Assembly (NCBI GenBank): GCA_019115125.1
Contig: DXEG01000060.1
Location: 107,501-171,500 of the forward strand
Length of the DNA stretch: 64,000 nucleotides
Direction of reading: 5' to 3'
Origin: Candidatus Blautia faecipullorum
GTDB taxonomy: Bacteria > Bacillota > Clostridia > Lachnospirales > Lachnospiraceae
The notes beneath the pieces are model-generated. The model made no database searches. It saw only the letters and a list, made by a program, of their open reading frames with translations, and had not been told where the DNA came from. The position numbers were made by a program, and so were the translations under genes. Shown one piece after another: positions 1-7,357 of the stretch (its first letter is position 1; each line of letters begins with the position of its first letter).

Positions 1-78
1 TATTGGGACTATCGTATCTGCAGTAACTGTGGGAAAACTTGTGTCCCTGATCAACCATCATGTAACGCTCGTACATAA
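1..78 (+). CDS. possible C-terminal end of a truncated gene
   Basis: An open frame runs in from the window edge and stops at TAA 76-78. Its last 25 residues contain four cysteines (CSNCGKTC then PSC), a spacing that could bind metal. A second frame is also open to position 118 and encodes a hydrophobic then basic tail, so the sequence alone does not settle which frame, if either, is used. A small hairpin (TTAGCTG 89-95 with CAGCTAA 101-107) follows. No family is recognised. Confidence 0.2.
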   Translation, partial: YWDYRICSNCGKTCVPDQPSCNART

Positions 79-272
79 AATACATAGATTAGCTGTAAAC
101 CAGCTAAATTGATATTATATTGAACACTTTACGCGCCAGATGCAAACCGAAGCAGACAATCAGAATTCCACATGCATATCTGACTGCATCCACAGTAGAA
201 TGTTTGTATTATAGGAAAGTTTATATATTGCGCCTTAAAACAAATTAGATCACTATCTATAATATAATAAAT

Positions 273-320
273 ATCCCTCTCTGTTATTGAACTCACGAAC
301 AGAGAGGGATTATTTTTATA
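273..320. terminator. bidirectional intrinsic terminator
   Basis: A perfect 13-bp inverted repeat (ATCCCTCTCTGTT 273-285 and its complement 298-310) is followed on the plus strand by TTATTTTTAT and on the minus strand by an A/T-rich run. It sits 40 bp past the stop of the minus-strand gene at 360-629 and can also stop plus-strand transcription from the left edge. Apart from this hairpin nothing is visible between 119 and 359. Confidence 0.75.
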
Positions 321-359
321 GTGCGCTAATAAAGAGGCAGACTTACAAATGAATAATAC

Positions 360-629
360 TTACTTCTTTTCCTTAGTAATCAAATACATAGCATTTTCAT
401 AATCATCCATATTTACGATTATTTCATATAAAAGCGTCTCTTTACTGTTCCAGTTTCCTCCTAAACTTCTGGTCACTCCCAAATGCCCCATATAAGAATT
501 ATGCTGAAGATCTGTTGTTTTGTATTTATAAGGAATTTTATTGTGATCCAACAAATCTCTTATAAACCCAAACTCTTTCATAGAAGTTCCCTGATATACA
601 GTTTTTTGATTCAAAAATTCCTGAAGCAT
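360..629 (-). CDS. small DUF2007-like protein
   Basis: This 89-residue soluble protein resembles small DUF2007-type (putative signal-transducing) proteins: a conserved block around residues 18-40 (GFIRDLLDHNKIPYKYK), a central loop with tyrosine and glycine, and a C-terminal strand-helix (YEIIVNMDDYENAMYLI). The start is supported by a strong AAAGGAGG site 6 bp upstream on the minus strand. Its biochemical role is unknown. It lies downstream of the MerR-type gene in the same direction and a terminator follows it. The family assignment rests on overall pattern only and is tentative. Confidence 0.7.
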   Translation of the reverse strand: MLQEFLNQKTVYQGTSMKEFGFIRDLLDHNKIPYKYKTTDLQHNSYMGHLGVTRSLGGNWNSKETLLYEIIVNMDDYENAMYLITKEKK

Positions 630-776
630 TGTTGTTTCCTCCTTTCTTTAACAATCTTGCTGCATCGCCTTCAGTCAATGATCCATCTCACTATACACTT
701 CCTTCAAGTGCTCTCCAAAACACAAAAGTTCTCTCATTTCGCCTTTGTGACTTCGCTCATAAAGATTCTCACTCTT

Positions 777-1040
777 TCACTGCTCCGGACACATAATTGC
801 TTTTATCTCTGGGATAGATTTACCTACTTCTCTTAAACGTTTGATTTCTAATATCCTCCGTTCCGTCTCTTCCCGCCTGTATCTTCTTGTAAGATTCTCC
901 TCAGCCTGTTCAAATGGAAGCATACCTTCCTCTGTATAAAATTTCAGCGTACTGTACCTGACCTCTGTCAGTCTCACCAGTTCACCAATTGTTACATATT
1001 CTGATTTCTGGATCACTTCCATACTTCTTTGTCTTGCCAC
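777..1040 (-). CDS. small MerR-family transcriptional regulator
   Basis: At 87 residues this is little more than a MerR-type winged-helix DNA-binding domain: the helix-turn-helix with YVTIGELVRLTEV and YSTLKFYTEEGML (residues 15-40), then an arginine-rich wing and a recognition helix (RILEIKRLREVGKSIPEI). There is no effector-binding domain or C-terminal cysteine cluster. The start is GTG at 1040-1038, with AAAAGGA about 8 bp upstream. Full MerR regulators have a dimerisation helix and a ligand domain, so this is either a stand-alone minimal form or the DNA-binding part of a larger system. Its target is unknown; the adjacent GPP34-like gene is an obvious candidate. Confidence 0.75.
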   Translation of the reverse strand: MARQRSMEVIQKSEYVTIGELVRLTEVRYSTLKFYTEEGMLPFEQAEENLTRRYRREETERRILEIKRLREVGKSIPEIKAIMCPEQ

Positions 1041-1207
1041 TTAAATCATCCTTTTCTTTATCGAAAAATAATTTTCTAAATACCGGGACGCTCTTTTGTC
1101 ATTCCTCATATTTTTATAAATACCAGAATCACAAATCTACAATGCAGAATCAGTGTACAATAAAAATTTTCCTATTGCACACTGACAATACCTTAAACTC
1201 TGTTGTA

Positions 1208-1267
1208 ACAGTTCTAAGGTTATCATAAATAAATGTAAACACTTATTTATGATAACTTACGAACTGT
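1208..1267. repeat. 60-bp near-palindrome between MerR and GPP34 genes
   Basis: A perfect 14-bp inverted repeat (GTTATCATAAATAA 1219-1232 and its complement 1243-1256) is nested inside outer arms ACAGTTC (1208-1214) and GAACTGT (1261-1267). It starts 5 bp beyond the stop of the GPP34-like gene and lies upstream of the MerR-type gene. It could be an operator for the regulator, a terminator (there is no clear T-run), or a small palindromic element; its ACAGTTC ends match those of the dispersed element described at 63402-63481. Confidence 0.6.
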
Positions 1268-1272
1268 CATTT

Positions 1273-1932
1273 TTAACTATACATTACCATAAGTACCGTC
1301 ATAACAGCCATCATATTTTCTATATGATCTATCATTTCTTTTATCATCCGGCCATCCTCAGAACTTACAATCTCCTTCATTCTGTTTTTCATTTCCTTTC
1401 TCTCATAATCAGAGAAATATTTTTTGATGATTTTCGCTTTTTCCAGCAGAAGAACAAGGGCGGCGATATCCTCTGTAACCTCGCCTTCTTCTAAAAGCTC
1501 AGACCTTACCATATCAATCACATAATGAATAGCTTCTGTCGTAGGTATATAACATTTTCTTTTACCAAAAAAACCTGCTTCCTTTTCATCCGCAAGGCCC
1601 ACTTCCGAAAGAGATCTGCCCACTGAATTCATTAGTTCCGCAAGATTTTTATCTGTAAAATTGTATGAATACTCTTCTACTATCTTCTCTATTTTTACTG
1701 GTCTCGGCTTATTTACAAAATCATACAGAGGTTCTAATTCTTTTATCCTCTCCGGGAGTTCTGCCGTCACTTTCACTCTCTTATTCTCAATTTCAATACA
1801 CTCTTCCAGCTTCATCTCCAGTAAACCGGCGGCAATAAAGCAAATAATTCTCTCTGTACTAAAACCGGATATTTTTCCTTTTTCGTTTAAAGCACAAATC
1901 ATATACTCCTGTGTAACAGTCAAATCCTTCAT
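1273..1932 (-). CDS. GPP34 (GOLPH3-like) family protein
   Basis: Residues 1-60 carry the hallmark of bacterial GPP34 proteins: an N-terminal TVTQEYMICALNEKGKI segment followed by a helix (ICFIAAGLLEMKLEECIEIE) and a basic turn. In eukaryotes this fold (GOLPH3/Vps74) binds phosphatidylinositol-4-phosphate; bacterial roles are undefined. The protein is 219 residues, within the usual range, with no signal peptide or membrane helix. I chose the ATG at 1932 because AGGAGG lies 7 bp upstream; a start 36 bp further upstream has no ribosome binding site. It probably acts at the membrane-cytoplasm interface, but this is inference. Confidence 0.75.
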   Translation of the reverse strand: MKDLTVTQEYMICALNEKGKISGFSTERIICFIAAGLLEMKLEECIEIENKRVKVTAELPERIKELEPLYDFVNKPRPVKIEKIVEEYSYNFTDKNLAELMNSVGRSLSEVGLADEKEAGFFGKRKCYIPTTEAIHYVIDMVRSELLEEGEVTEDIAALVLLLEKAKIIKKYFSDYERKEMKNRMKEIVSSEDGRMIKEMIDHIENMMAVMTVLMVMYS

Positions 1933-2048
1933 CTTATTATCCTCCTGAATTTTATATATTTTTTGCATACAGCTTCACTAAAAGCTTTACCCTCTTCTTA
2001 CAAAATTCTGATCCTGAGCTCTCTAAACCAAAATTCCATAATAATCCT

Positions 2049-2087
2049 TTACTACTTACTACTTACTACTTACTACTTACTACTTAC
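2049..2087. repeat. 7-bp microsatellite (TTACTAC)n
   Basis: Five and a half perfect copies of TTACTAC occur in a row, upstream of the GPP34-like gene (start 1932). The period of seven makes it a potential slippage site, but it is outside any reading frame and about 110 bp from the start codon, so any effect would be on promoter spacing or mRNA structure. Confidence 0.9.
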
Positions 2088-2149
2088 AATACATGCAAAA
2101 CATAATTTTGTCAATACCCATTAATAATTTTCTATTTTTTAGAGTAACA

Positions 2150-2304
2150 TTTCAGCCATACAGTGATTGGGAAGCATAAAACATGCCTGCATGTTTTTGC
2201 GAGCGGACATCTGTATAAGCTGAGCGCACGTTTATGAGTAAAACAGTGGTGTCAACCACAGTAAGCACACAGTGCGGTTTTACGAATGGCGCGGTCTGAT
2301 CTGT
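2150..2304 (+). repeat. dispersed structured inverted-repeat element, copy 1
   Basis: About 155 bp nearly identical to the element at 39409-39570, in the same orientation. It shows the same two arms: hairpin A (CATACAG...CTGTAT around AAACATGC/GCATGTTT) and arm B (GTAAAAC...GTTTTAC around a GTGGT/ACCAC hairpin and a GCAC/GTGC hairpin). The terminal inverted repeats are eroded here (TTCAGCC versus GTCTGATCTG). No open reading frame is carried. It looks like a MITE- or REP-like element; no family name can be assigned from sequence alone. Confidence 0.8.
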
Positions 2305-2779
2305 CACTTTTTATATACCGGCTTAATATACAAACTTATTTCCAATTTTATATTTTTTAATTGATAATTAGTTTAAAAAAGTCATTTTTTTATTCAGCTA
2401 TTCCATTGATTACTTTTACAGGAGAAAAAATCTGTTTTTATAAATATTTTTTCATCATTTTAATATAATGCACTTCTTAGTCGATATTTATTTTATAATA
2501 TCTGGATAAAAAGTAAGAGATCACACTGTACTTATATATAAACGGATAAATTAGTTATAAACAATAAATCACAAGAAAATAAATCGCATGATCTTCATTA
2601 TTCCAGAATATTTCGCATAATTATGAGAGCACAAAATAAAAAATCAATTCATCTGATATTTTTTTGATATCCCGGAGTCAGATTACTTAAACTATTTGTA
2701 AACAGGCCGATGTCAAGGATTATTTCCGGGATTACCGGATGTTTGGGAATATTCACCCCCGCTTATCCCGGACAGATTT
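2305..2779. other. AT-rich intergenic region without a recognisable gene
   Basis: No convincing coding frame is present on either strand. The stretch is strongly AT-rich up to about 2650, then contains CCGGGAT/ATCCCGG inverted segments. A possible promoter (TTGATA 2664-2669, 18 bp, TAAACT 2688-2693) could give a long leader for the downstream threonine aldolase gene. Confidence 0.5.
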
Positions 2780-2838
2780 CTTACTTCAATGATGCCTTAC
2801 TTCAATGATTGCGCAATCTCTTCTTTATATGCTAAAAT
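2780..2838 (+). promoter_or_regulatory. promoter with tandem 14-bp direct repeat upstream of the threonine aldolase gene
   Basis: CTTACTTCAATGAT occurs twice (2780-2793 and 2796-2809) with a 16-bp period, the second copy ending where a plausible -35 (TTGCGC 2809-2814) begins. An 18-bp spacer leads to TAAAAT (2833-2838). Tandem half-sites abutting a weak -35 are typical of activator binding sites. The regulator is not identifiable. Confidence 0.5.
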
Positions 2839-2841
2839 AAA

Positions 2842-2962
2842 TTCACCTGCTCTCCATAAGAGCATCCGGTTATTACCGGCGTCGGTGTACGCTGACGTTA
2901 TAAAAACTGCGGAAAAGGAAGCTTTTCAGGTGAAATTCCTCTCTCCGCAGATAAGAGGTGAA
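2842..2962 (+). promoter_or_regulatory. candidate structured, possibly switching, 5' leader
   Basis: TTCACCTG (2842-2849) pairs perfectly with CAGGTGAA (2927-2934), enclosing three local hairpins: GCTCT/AGAGC (2849-2863), CCGGT/ACCGG (2866-2879) and a 7-bp stem at 2880-2897. Two alternatives compete: CTGCGG (2907-2912) with CCGCAG (2945-2950), which would break the closing stem, and TTCACCT with AGGTGAA (2956-2962), which covers the ribosome binding site. No known riboswitch consensus (TPP, glycine, SAM, T-box and others) is recognisable. If transcription starts just after the -10 at 2833-2838, the first two or three bases of the 5' strand would be missing. Confidence 0.4.
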
Positions 2963-2964
2963 TG

Positions 2965-3990
2965 ATGTTATATTTTGAAAACGATTATTCAGAGGGCGCC
3001 CATGAAAAAATTCTTCAGCGTCTGACTGATACCAACATGGAACATTTATCCGGCTACGGCGCGGACCCTTATTGTTCCTCCGCAAAAGATAAAATACGTT
3101 CTGCCTGCCAGTGTCCGGACGCGGATATTTATTTTCTATCAGGCGGTACACAAACGAACCAGATCGTCATCTGCAGTATGCTCAGACAGTATGAAGGCGT
3201 ACTCTCTGCCTCTACCGGACATATCGGCGTCCATGAAGCCGGAGCCATAGAATATACAGGACATAAGGTTTTGGAGCTTCCCCAGAAGGACGGAAAAATA
3301 ACCGCCTCCGCCCTCTCTTCTTATCTTGAAAATTTTTATGGCGACGCCAATCATGAGCACATGGTTTTTCCGGGAATGGTTTATATTTCTCACCCTACAG
3401 AATACGGCACGCTCTATTCAAAAGAAGAATTGGAATCGGTTTCTCAGGTATGCCGGGAATACCACATTCCTCTCTATATGGACGGCGCGCGGCTGATCAC
3501 TGGTCTTGCCTGCCCGGAAAAAGATCTTACCTTACCAGATATCGCCCGTTTATGCGACGTCTTTTATATCGGCGGTACGAAGGCCGGCACCCTCTGCGGA
3601 GAGGCCGTCGTCTTCACAAAACAGAATACTCCCGCGCACTTCATGACCACCGTAAAGCAGCACGGAGCTTTACTGGCAAAGGGACGGCTTCTGGGAATCC
3701 AGTTTGATACTTTATTTACGGATCAGCTTTATCAGGAAATTGGAAAAGCAGCCATAGAAACCGCTTCCATTCTGAAAAAAGGCTTTCAGGAAAAGGGTTA
3801 TCAACTATATAACGACTCCCCTACAAACCAGATTTTTGTAATTCTGGATGATGAAAAAATGGAAAAGCTGAAAAAAAATGTCGTTTTCAGCTTTTGGGAA
3901 AAGCCTGATAATACACATACAATCGTAAGATTTGCTACAAGCTGGGCGACGAAAAAAGACGAAATCAAACAACTTCTTTCCCTGTTATAG
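2965..3990 (+). CDS. threonine aldolase / beta-eliminating lyase family, PLP-dependent
   Basis: A fold-type I PLP enzyme of the low-specificity threonine aldolase family, which cleaves L-threonine or allo-threonine to glycine and acetaldehyde. Visible signatures are FLSGGTQTNQ (cofactor-phosphate region), a histidine in STGHIGVHEAGAIEYTGHK, the Asp-Gly-Ala-Arg motif in YMDGARLITGL and the Schiff-base lysine in FYIGGTKAGTLCGE. Length (341 residues) is normal. The start could be ATG 2962 or ATG 2965; the second has better spacing from AGAGG. It stands alone, facing the replication origin (head-on), behind an unusual structured leader, so its expression is likely controlled. Exact substrate specificity cannot be read from sequence. 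Confidence 0.88.
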   Translation: MLYFENDYSEGAHEKILQRLTDTNMEHLSGYGADPYCSSAKDKIRSACQCPDADIYFLSGGTQTNQIVICSMLRQYEGVLSASTGHIGVHEAGAIEYTGHKVLELPQKDGKITASALSSYLENFYGDANHEHMVFPGMVYISHPTEYGTLYSKEELESVSQVCREYHIPLYMDGARLITGLACPEKDLTLPDIARLCDVFYIGGTKAGTLCGEAVVFTKQNTPAHFMTTVKQHGALLAKGRLLGIQFDTLFTDQLYQEIGKAAIETASILKKGFQEKGYQLYNDSPTNQIFVILDDEKMEKLKKNVVFSFWEKPDNTHTIVRFATSWATKKDEIKQLLSLL

Positions 3991-4084
3991 CATTGTAAAA
4001 AAGATAATTTTAGCGTATAATAAAGTCAGCGCTGAAAACGTGATATTTTTAATTTGTGGGAATATATTATATTTTTGATAAAAT

Positions 4085-4150
4085 ATCATGACCAGAGCCG
4101 GAAGGTCAGAAATCCGATTCAGGGCTTGCCCGCAGAAGGATTTTTTGTCT
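4085..4150 (+). terminator. hairpin with T-run in the leader before the hydrolase gene
   Basis: GACC/GGTC (4090-4106) is followed by a longer stem, AAATCC 4110-4115 with GGATTT 4138-4143, with an inner GGGC/GCCC, and then a run of Ts. It may end transcription of the threonine aldolase gene. Because a TAAAAT-like -10 lies just upstream (about 4079-4084), it could also be a promoter-proximal attenuator for the hydrolase gene. The rest of 3991-4267 shows nothing else. Confidence 0.5.
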
Positions 4151-4267
4151 TAGTATACGCCAAAAAACAAGTAAACAGCTACTAAAAACGCTTCGGTCTA
4201 AAAGTGGTCATAATGTCTTTCAGCTTATCATCATGTCATCACCGAACATTGGAACAGGGGGTCAGAA

Positions 4268-5221
4268 ATGAAAAAAGATAAAAATAAATTGGTCACCTTC
4301 GTTATATTATTTTCTGTTGCAACGTTTATTATTCATATCATAAATAAAATCGTCGCCGCCTCAGCATCTCTGAAGGAAATGCTGGACACAGACCGGAGAA
4401 ACTACTATAAATGGCGTTTCGGAGAGATTTATTATACAAAAAGAGGAAAGGGATCTCCGATCCTCCTTATTCATGATCTTCTCCCCGGCGGCTCAGGATA
4501 TGAATGGAGCAAAACAGAAGACGCGCTTTCTCTTGAACACACCGTTTATACCATCGATCTTCTTGGCTGCGGACGTTCCGAAAAACCAGGTATAACCTAC
4601 ACGAATTTTGTATATGTGCAGATTATCTGCGACTTTATCAGAAATGTGATCGGAGAAAAAACAGACGTGATCGCCAGCGGTTTTTCCGGCTCCTTCGCGG
4701 TAATGGCCTGCCGCAATGAACGCAGTCTGTTCAACAAAATTGTGCTGGTAAACCCGCCTTCTCTCAGCAGCCTGAAGCAGATGCCCGGCAAAAAAGAGAA
4801 GCTGCTTAAATATTTCCTTGAGATACCTGTATTTGGAACCCTGGTTTACCATATCGCGGTTTCCAGAGAAGCGGTTCAGAATTTCTTTATTGAAAACATC
4901 CTTTTTGATCCCTTCCATCCGGATCAGAACTTTATCGACGCTTATTATGAAGCCTCTCACAGAGGCGGAAGCCAGGCCAAGGCGGTCTACGCCAGCAAGT
5001 CCTCCAGGTATATGAACATCGATATTGTCCACAGCCTGAAAAATATCGACAACAGTATTTTTATTATTGAAGGCTCTGCGGAAGCAAACGCAAATTCCAT
5101 CATAGAGGATTACCAGAGCGTAAATCCATCTATAGAATCCGCTGTTCTTTCGGGAACCAAGCATTTTCCTCACATGGAGGATCCCGAGCGTTTCCTCGAG
5201 CAGACAGGAATCTTTCTTTAA
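4268..5221 (+). CDS. membrane-anchored alpha/beta hydrolase
   Basis: A 317-residue protein starts with a basic tail and one hydrophobic segment (residues 8-30), so it is probably held at the membrane. The alpha/beta hydrolase core follows: LIHDLLPGGSGYEW (oxyanion region, with HD in place of the usual HG), DLLGCGRSEKP, the nucleophile elbow GFSGS near residue 140, and a C-terminal catalytic histidine in GTKHFPHMEDPERF. The substrate is unknown; such proteins include esterases, haloperoxidase-like and lipid hydrolases. It is a single gene, with GGGGTCAG upstream as a weak ribosome binding site and a strong terminator behind. Confidence 0.85.
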   Translation: MKKDKNKLVTFVILFSVATFIIHIINKIVAASASLKEMLDTDRRNYYKWRFGEIYYTKRGKGSPILLIHDLLPGGSGYEWSKTEDALSLEHTVYTIDLLGCGRSEKPGITYTNFVYVQIICDFIRNVIGEKTDVIASGFSGSFAVMACRNERSLFNKIVLVNPPSLSSLKQMPGKKEKLLKYFLEIPVFGTLVYHIAVSREAVQNFFIENILFDPFHPDQNFIDAYYEASHRGGSQAKAVYASKSSRYMNIDIVHSLKNIDNSIFIIEGSAEANANSIIEDYQSVNPSIESAVLSGTKHFPHMEDPERFLEQTGIFL

Positions 5222-5229
5222 AACTAACT

Positions 5230-5272
5230 GGACGGAGAATGTGCGCTGCACATTCTCCGTCCGCATTTTATT
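5230..5272 (+). terminator. strong intrinsic terminator
   Basis: A perfect 15-bp stem (GGACGGAGAATGTGC 5230-5244 and complement 5248-5262) with a 3-base loop is followed by GCATTTTATT. It ends the hydrolase gene. Confidence 0.85.
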
Positions 5273-5334
5273 ACGCCGACAATATATAAAAGATTTTTCT
5301 TTTAAACATTTCTGCCGCCTGTCAGGATTATAGC

Positions 5335-5378
5335 TGCAAAAATGGGATGCTGCATGATATCACAGCATCCCATTTTAA
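5335..5378. terminator. bidirectional terminator of the ABC operon
   Basis: A 10-bp perfect stem (TGGGATGCTG 5343-5352 with CAGCATCCCA 5363-5372) is flanked by TTTTAATT on the plus side and by TTTTTG on the minus side. It lies just after the stop of the DUF4340 gene at 5390 and separates convergent genes. Confidence 0.8.
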
Positions 5379-5389
5379 TTTACTCCGTC

Positions 5390-7357
5390 TTACTGCTCTT
5401 CATTTCCGGATGAAGAATTTCCGTCAGCTTCCTCCTCACTGGAATTCTCTGATTGTTTTGTATCAGACCCTGTATCCTCCGATTTCTTTGCATCAGCTCC
5501 TGCTTTCTCCGATTCCCCTGTATCAGATACTGCATTCTCCGATTCATTTATATCAGACTCATCTGTACCGGAGTCTGTTTCCGATTCCTCTCCCGCTTCG
5601 ATCATTTCCTGATAAGAGGCTTCCAGATCGCGGACGTTCATCTTGTTTACAAGATATACTTTACCGTCTGTCTCAGCGGCATAGAAATTGGCGTCGTACT
5701 CATAATATTCAACCACCATCTTTCCGCCGTCCATATCTGTGAGAGTAAATGTATAGACGGGATCCTCCTCCGGTTCATACGCTTCTGTCAGTCTTTCCTG
5801 ACCGGCCATATTAATGAGCTTATTATAGAAAGAGGTAAAGTCCGTTTCCTCCATCTCTTTTCCATCCAGCTCATAGGAGTACGTGGTGGTTTCCTCCCCG
5901 TCTTCATCCTCCTCCGTCTCTCTGATCACCTGAATCTGGTGAGCGCCGTCCTGAGCCTTAATTTCTACATGATCCAGATCATTTTCGGAAAGATAACTTA
6001 CTGTAAGATTATAGAAGTCTTCCACAGTATTATCAAGAATATCGGCAAGAGAATCCTCTGTTATGGTGTATACCTGAGCGCTGTCGTTTACCTTTACATA
6101 ACGGCTGCCCTCTGTCTCGTCTCCCACATAGATCACCAGCTCTTTATCTACTGTGACCGTCTCGGGTTCCTCTTCCTCTGAAGCAGCATCTTCATCCCCT
6201 GAAGCTTCTGTGCTTTCCGCTTCATCCGAAGCAGCATCTTCTGTCTCAGAGTTATCTTCATCCTCTGACGCTTCTTCACTTCCCATCTCTTCTTCGCCGC
6301 TTCCTTCTCCAGAAACTTCTTCCGCTTCTGCCTCTGCTTCTCCAGAAACTTCTTCCGCTTCTGCCTCTGCTTCCCCAGAAACTTCTTCCGTTTCTGTCTC
6401 TCCTTCTCCAGAAACTTCTTCCGCTTCTGTCTCTGCTTCCCCAGAAACTTCTTCCGCTTCTGCCTCTGCTTCCTCGGAAGTCTCCTCTGCCGCGTCTTCC
6501 TCCTCAGATACCTCTGTATCGTCCGTATCCGCCTCTATTTCCTCTTCTTCTGTATATTTTGCGGTAATTACCGCATATGGGTCGTCAAAGCCGTATTTGG
6601 CGCCGTCTGTGCAGTTATAATCCACAAAGTCTCCGTACATCAGGGCGCCGATGGCGGAGGTGACGGTTCCTGCTTTTGTGGTATCCGCTTTTTCAGTTTC
6701 CTGTCCGTCTGAGACATTCCATCCCAGGGTAGCGCTGTCCTGGCTCAGCTCATACCCGTTCTCCTTTTCCACCTTCACTTCCGTGATCGTGGATGAGGTT
6801 ACGGCAGGGAAGGTATCTGCCTCAGCAAAATCATAAACAGAATTCATAAACGGATCTATCGAAGACGCGGCCACAAGATAAATTTTTTCATCATCTGATT
6901 TTCTGATATAGTACTGGCTTGTGGAATCATTCTTCATTCCAATCTGGATAACCGTCTCCTCACCTTCCTCTGTGGTAAGAGTAATTTCATTATCCGGTTC
7001 ATCCAGGTCATATTCGCTTAAATCCTCTGCCTCAGAAAGCTCCTGATCCGCCGTCAGATCTGAAATTCCGCTGACAGCGCCGGAAACAGTATCCTGATCC
7101 AGAGGAAAGTCCGGCTCATCCTTTTTCGTCCAGGAATCGTCCTCTTTTTCCAGAATAACTTCCTCGCCGTCATCTGAAAGAAAAGCCACGGCAGACACAT
7201 CGTCTGAATTTATATCTACTGCCTGTACGCTCTCGTCAGCTTCCGCCGCTTCCTTTTCTTCCTGTGAGGATACATAGGATCTCACTCCCACATAGGCGCC
7301 GGAAAGAACGCCAAGCGCCGCTATGGAGGAGATCAGTTTTACAGTCTTTTTCTTCAT
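5390..7357 (-). CDS. DUF4340-domain membrane protein with acidic repeats
   Basis: A 655-residue protein with one N-terminal membrane helix (about residues 6-25) and DUF4340-type repeats outside it, recognisable from VAFLSDDGEEVILEKEDDSWTKK and ITLTTEEGEETVIQIG (residues 50-140). The middle (about 270-400) is a highly acidic insert with five 11-residue EVSGEAEAEAE-like repeats; a second folded part follows and the tail is again Ser/Glu-rich. DUF4340 proteins are routinely encoded with GldG-like proteins and ABC-2 transporters; their function is unknown. I place the start at ATG 7357: GGAGAAAGG precedes it and it overlaps the upstream stop (TAATG), implying translational coupling. A start 24 bp further upstream lies inside the neighbouring gene. 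Confidence 0.85.
   Translation of the reverse strand: MKKKTVKLISSIAALGVLSGAYVGVRSYVSSQEEKEAAEADESVQAVDINSDDVSAVAFLSDDGEEVILEKEDDSWTKKDEPDFPLDQDTVSGAVSGISDLTADQELSEAEDLSEYDLDEPDNEITLTTEEGEETVIQIGMKNDSTSQYYIRKSDDEKIYLVAASSIDPFMNSVYDFAEADTFPAVTSSTITEVKVEKENGYELSQDSATLGWNVSDGQETEKADTTKAGTVTSAIGALMYGDFVDYNCTDGAKYGFDDPYAVITAKYTEEEEIEADTDDTEVSEEEDAAEETSEEAEAEAEEVSGEAETEAEEVSGEGETETEEVSGEAEAEAEEVSGEAEAEAEEVSGEGSGEEEMGSEEASEDEDNSETEDAASDEAESTEASGDEDAASEEEEPETVTVDKELVIYVGDETEGSRYVKVNDSAQVYTITEDSLADILDNTVEDFYNLTVSYLSENDLDHVEIKAQDGAHQIQVIRETEEDEDGEETTTYSYELDGKEMEETDFTSFYNKLINMAGQERLTEAYEPEEDPVYTFTLTDMDGGKMVVEYYEYDANFYAAETDGKVYLVNKMNVRDLEASYQEMIEAGEESETDSGTDESDINESENAVSDTGESEKAGADAKKSEDTGSDTKQSENSSEEEADGNSSSGNEEQ
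6306..6475 (-). repeat. 33-bp tandem repeat inside the DUF4340 gene
   Basis: About five imperfect copies of a 33-bp unit encode EVSGEAEAEAE-like 11-residue repeats. The unit length is a multiple of three, so copy-number changes would keep the reading frame and alter only the length of the acidic linker. Confidence 0.85.

Noticed and set aside
2049-2087. CRISPR array
   Set aside because: The direct repeats are 7-bp microsatellites without spacers. No repeat-spacer pattern or cas gene is visible anywhere in the window.
2700-2961. T-box or known riboswitch before threonine aldolase
   Set aside because: No T-box sequence (GGTGG.ACCGCG type) or any known aptamer core is present; kept only as an unclassified structured leader.
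6153-6620. A long serine-rich frame on the plus strand opposite the DUF4340 repeats
   Set aside because: It mirrors the Glu/Ala/Ser-rich 33-bp repeats on the other strand, has low complexity and no ribosome binding site.
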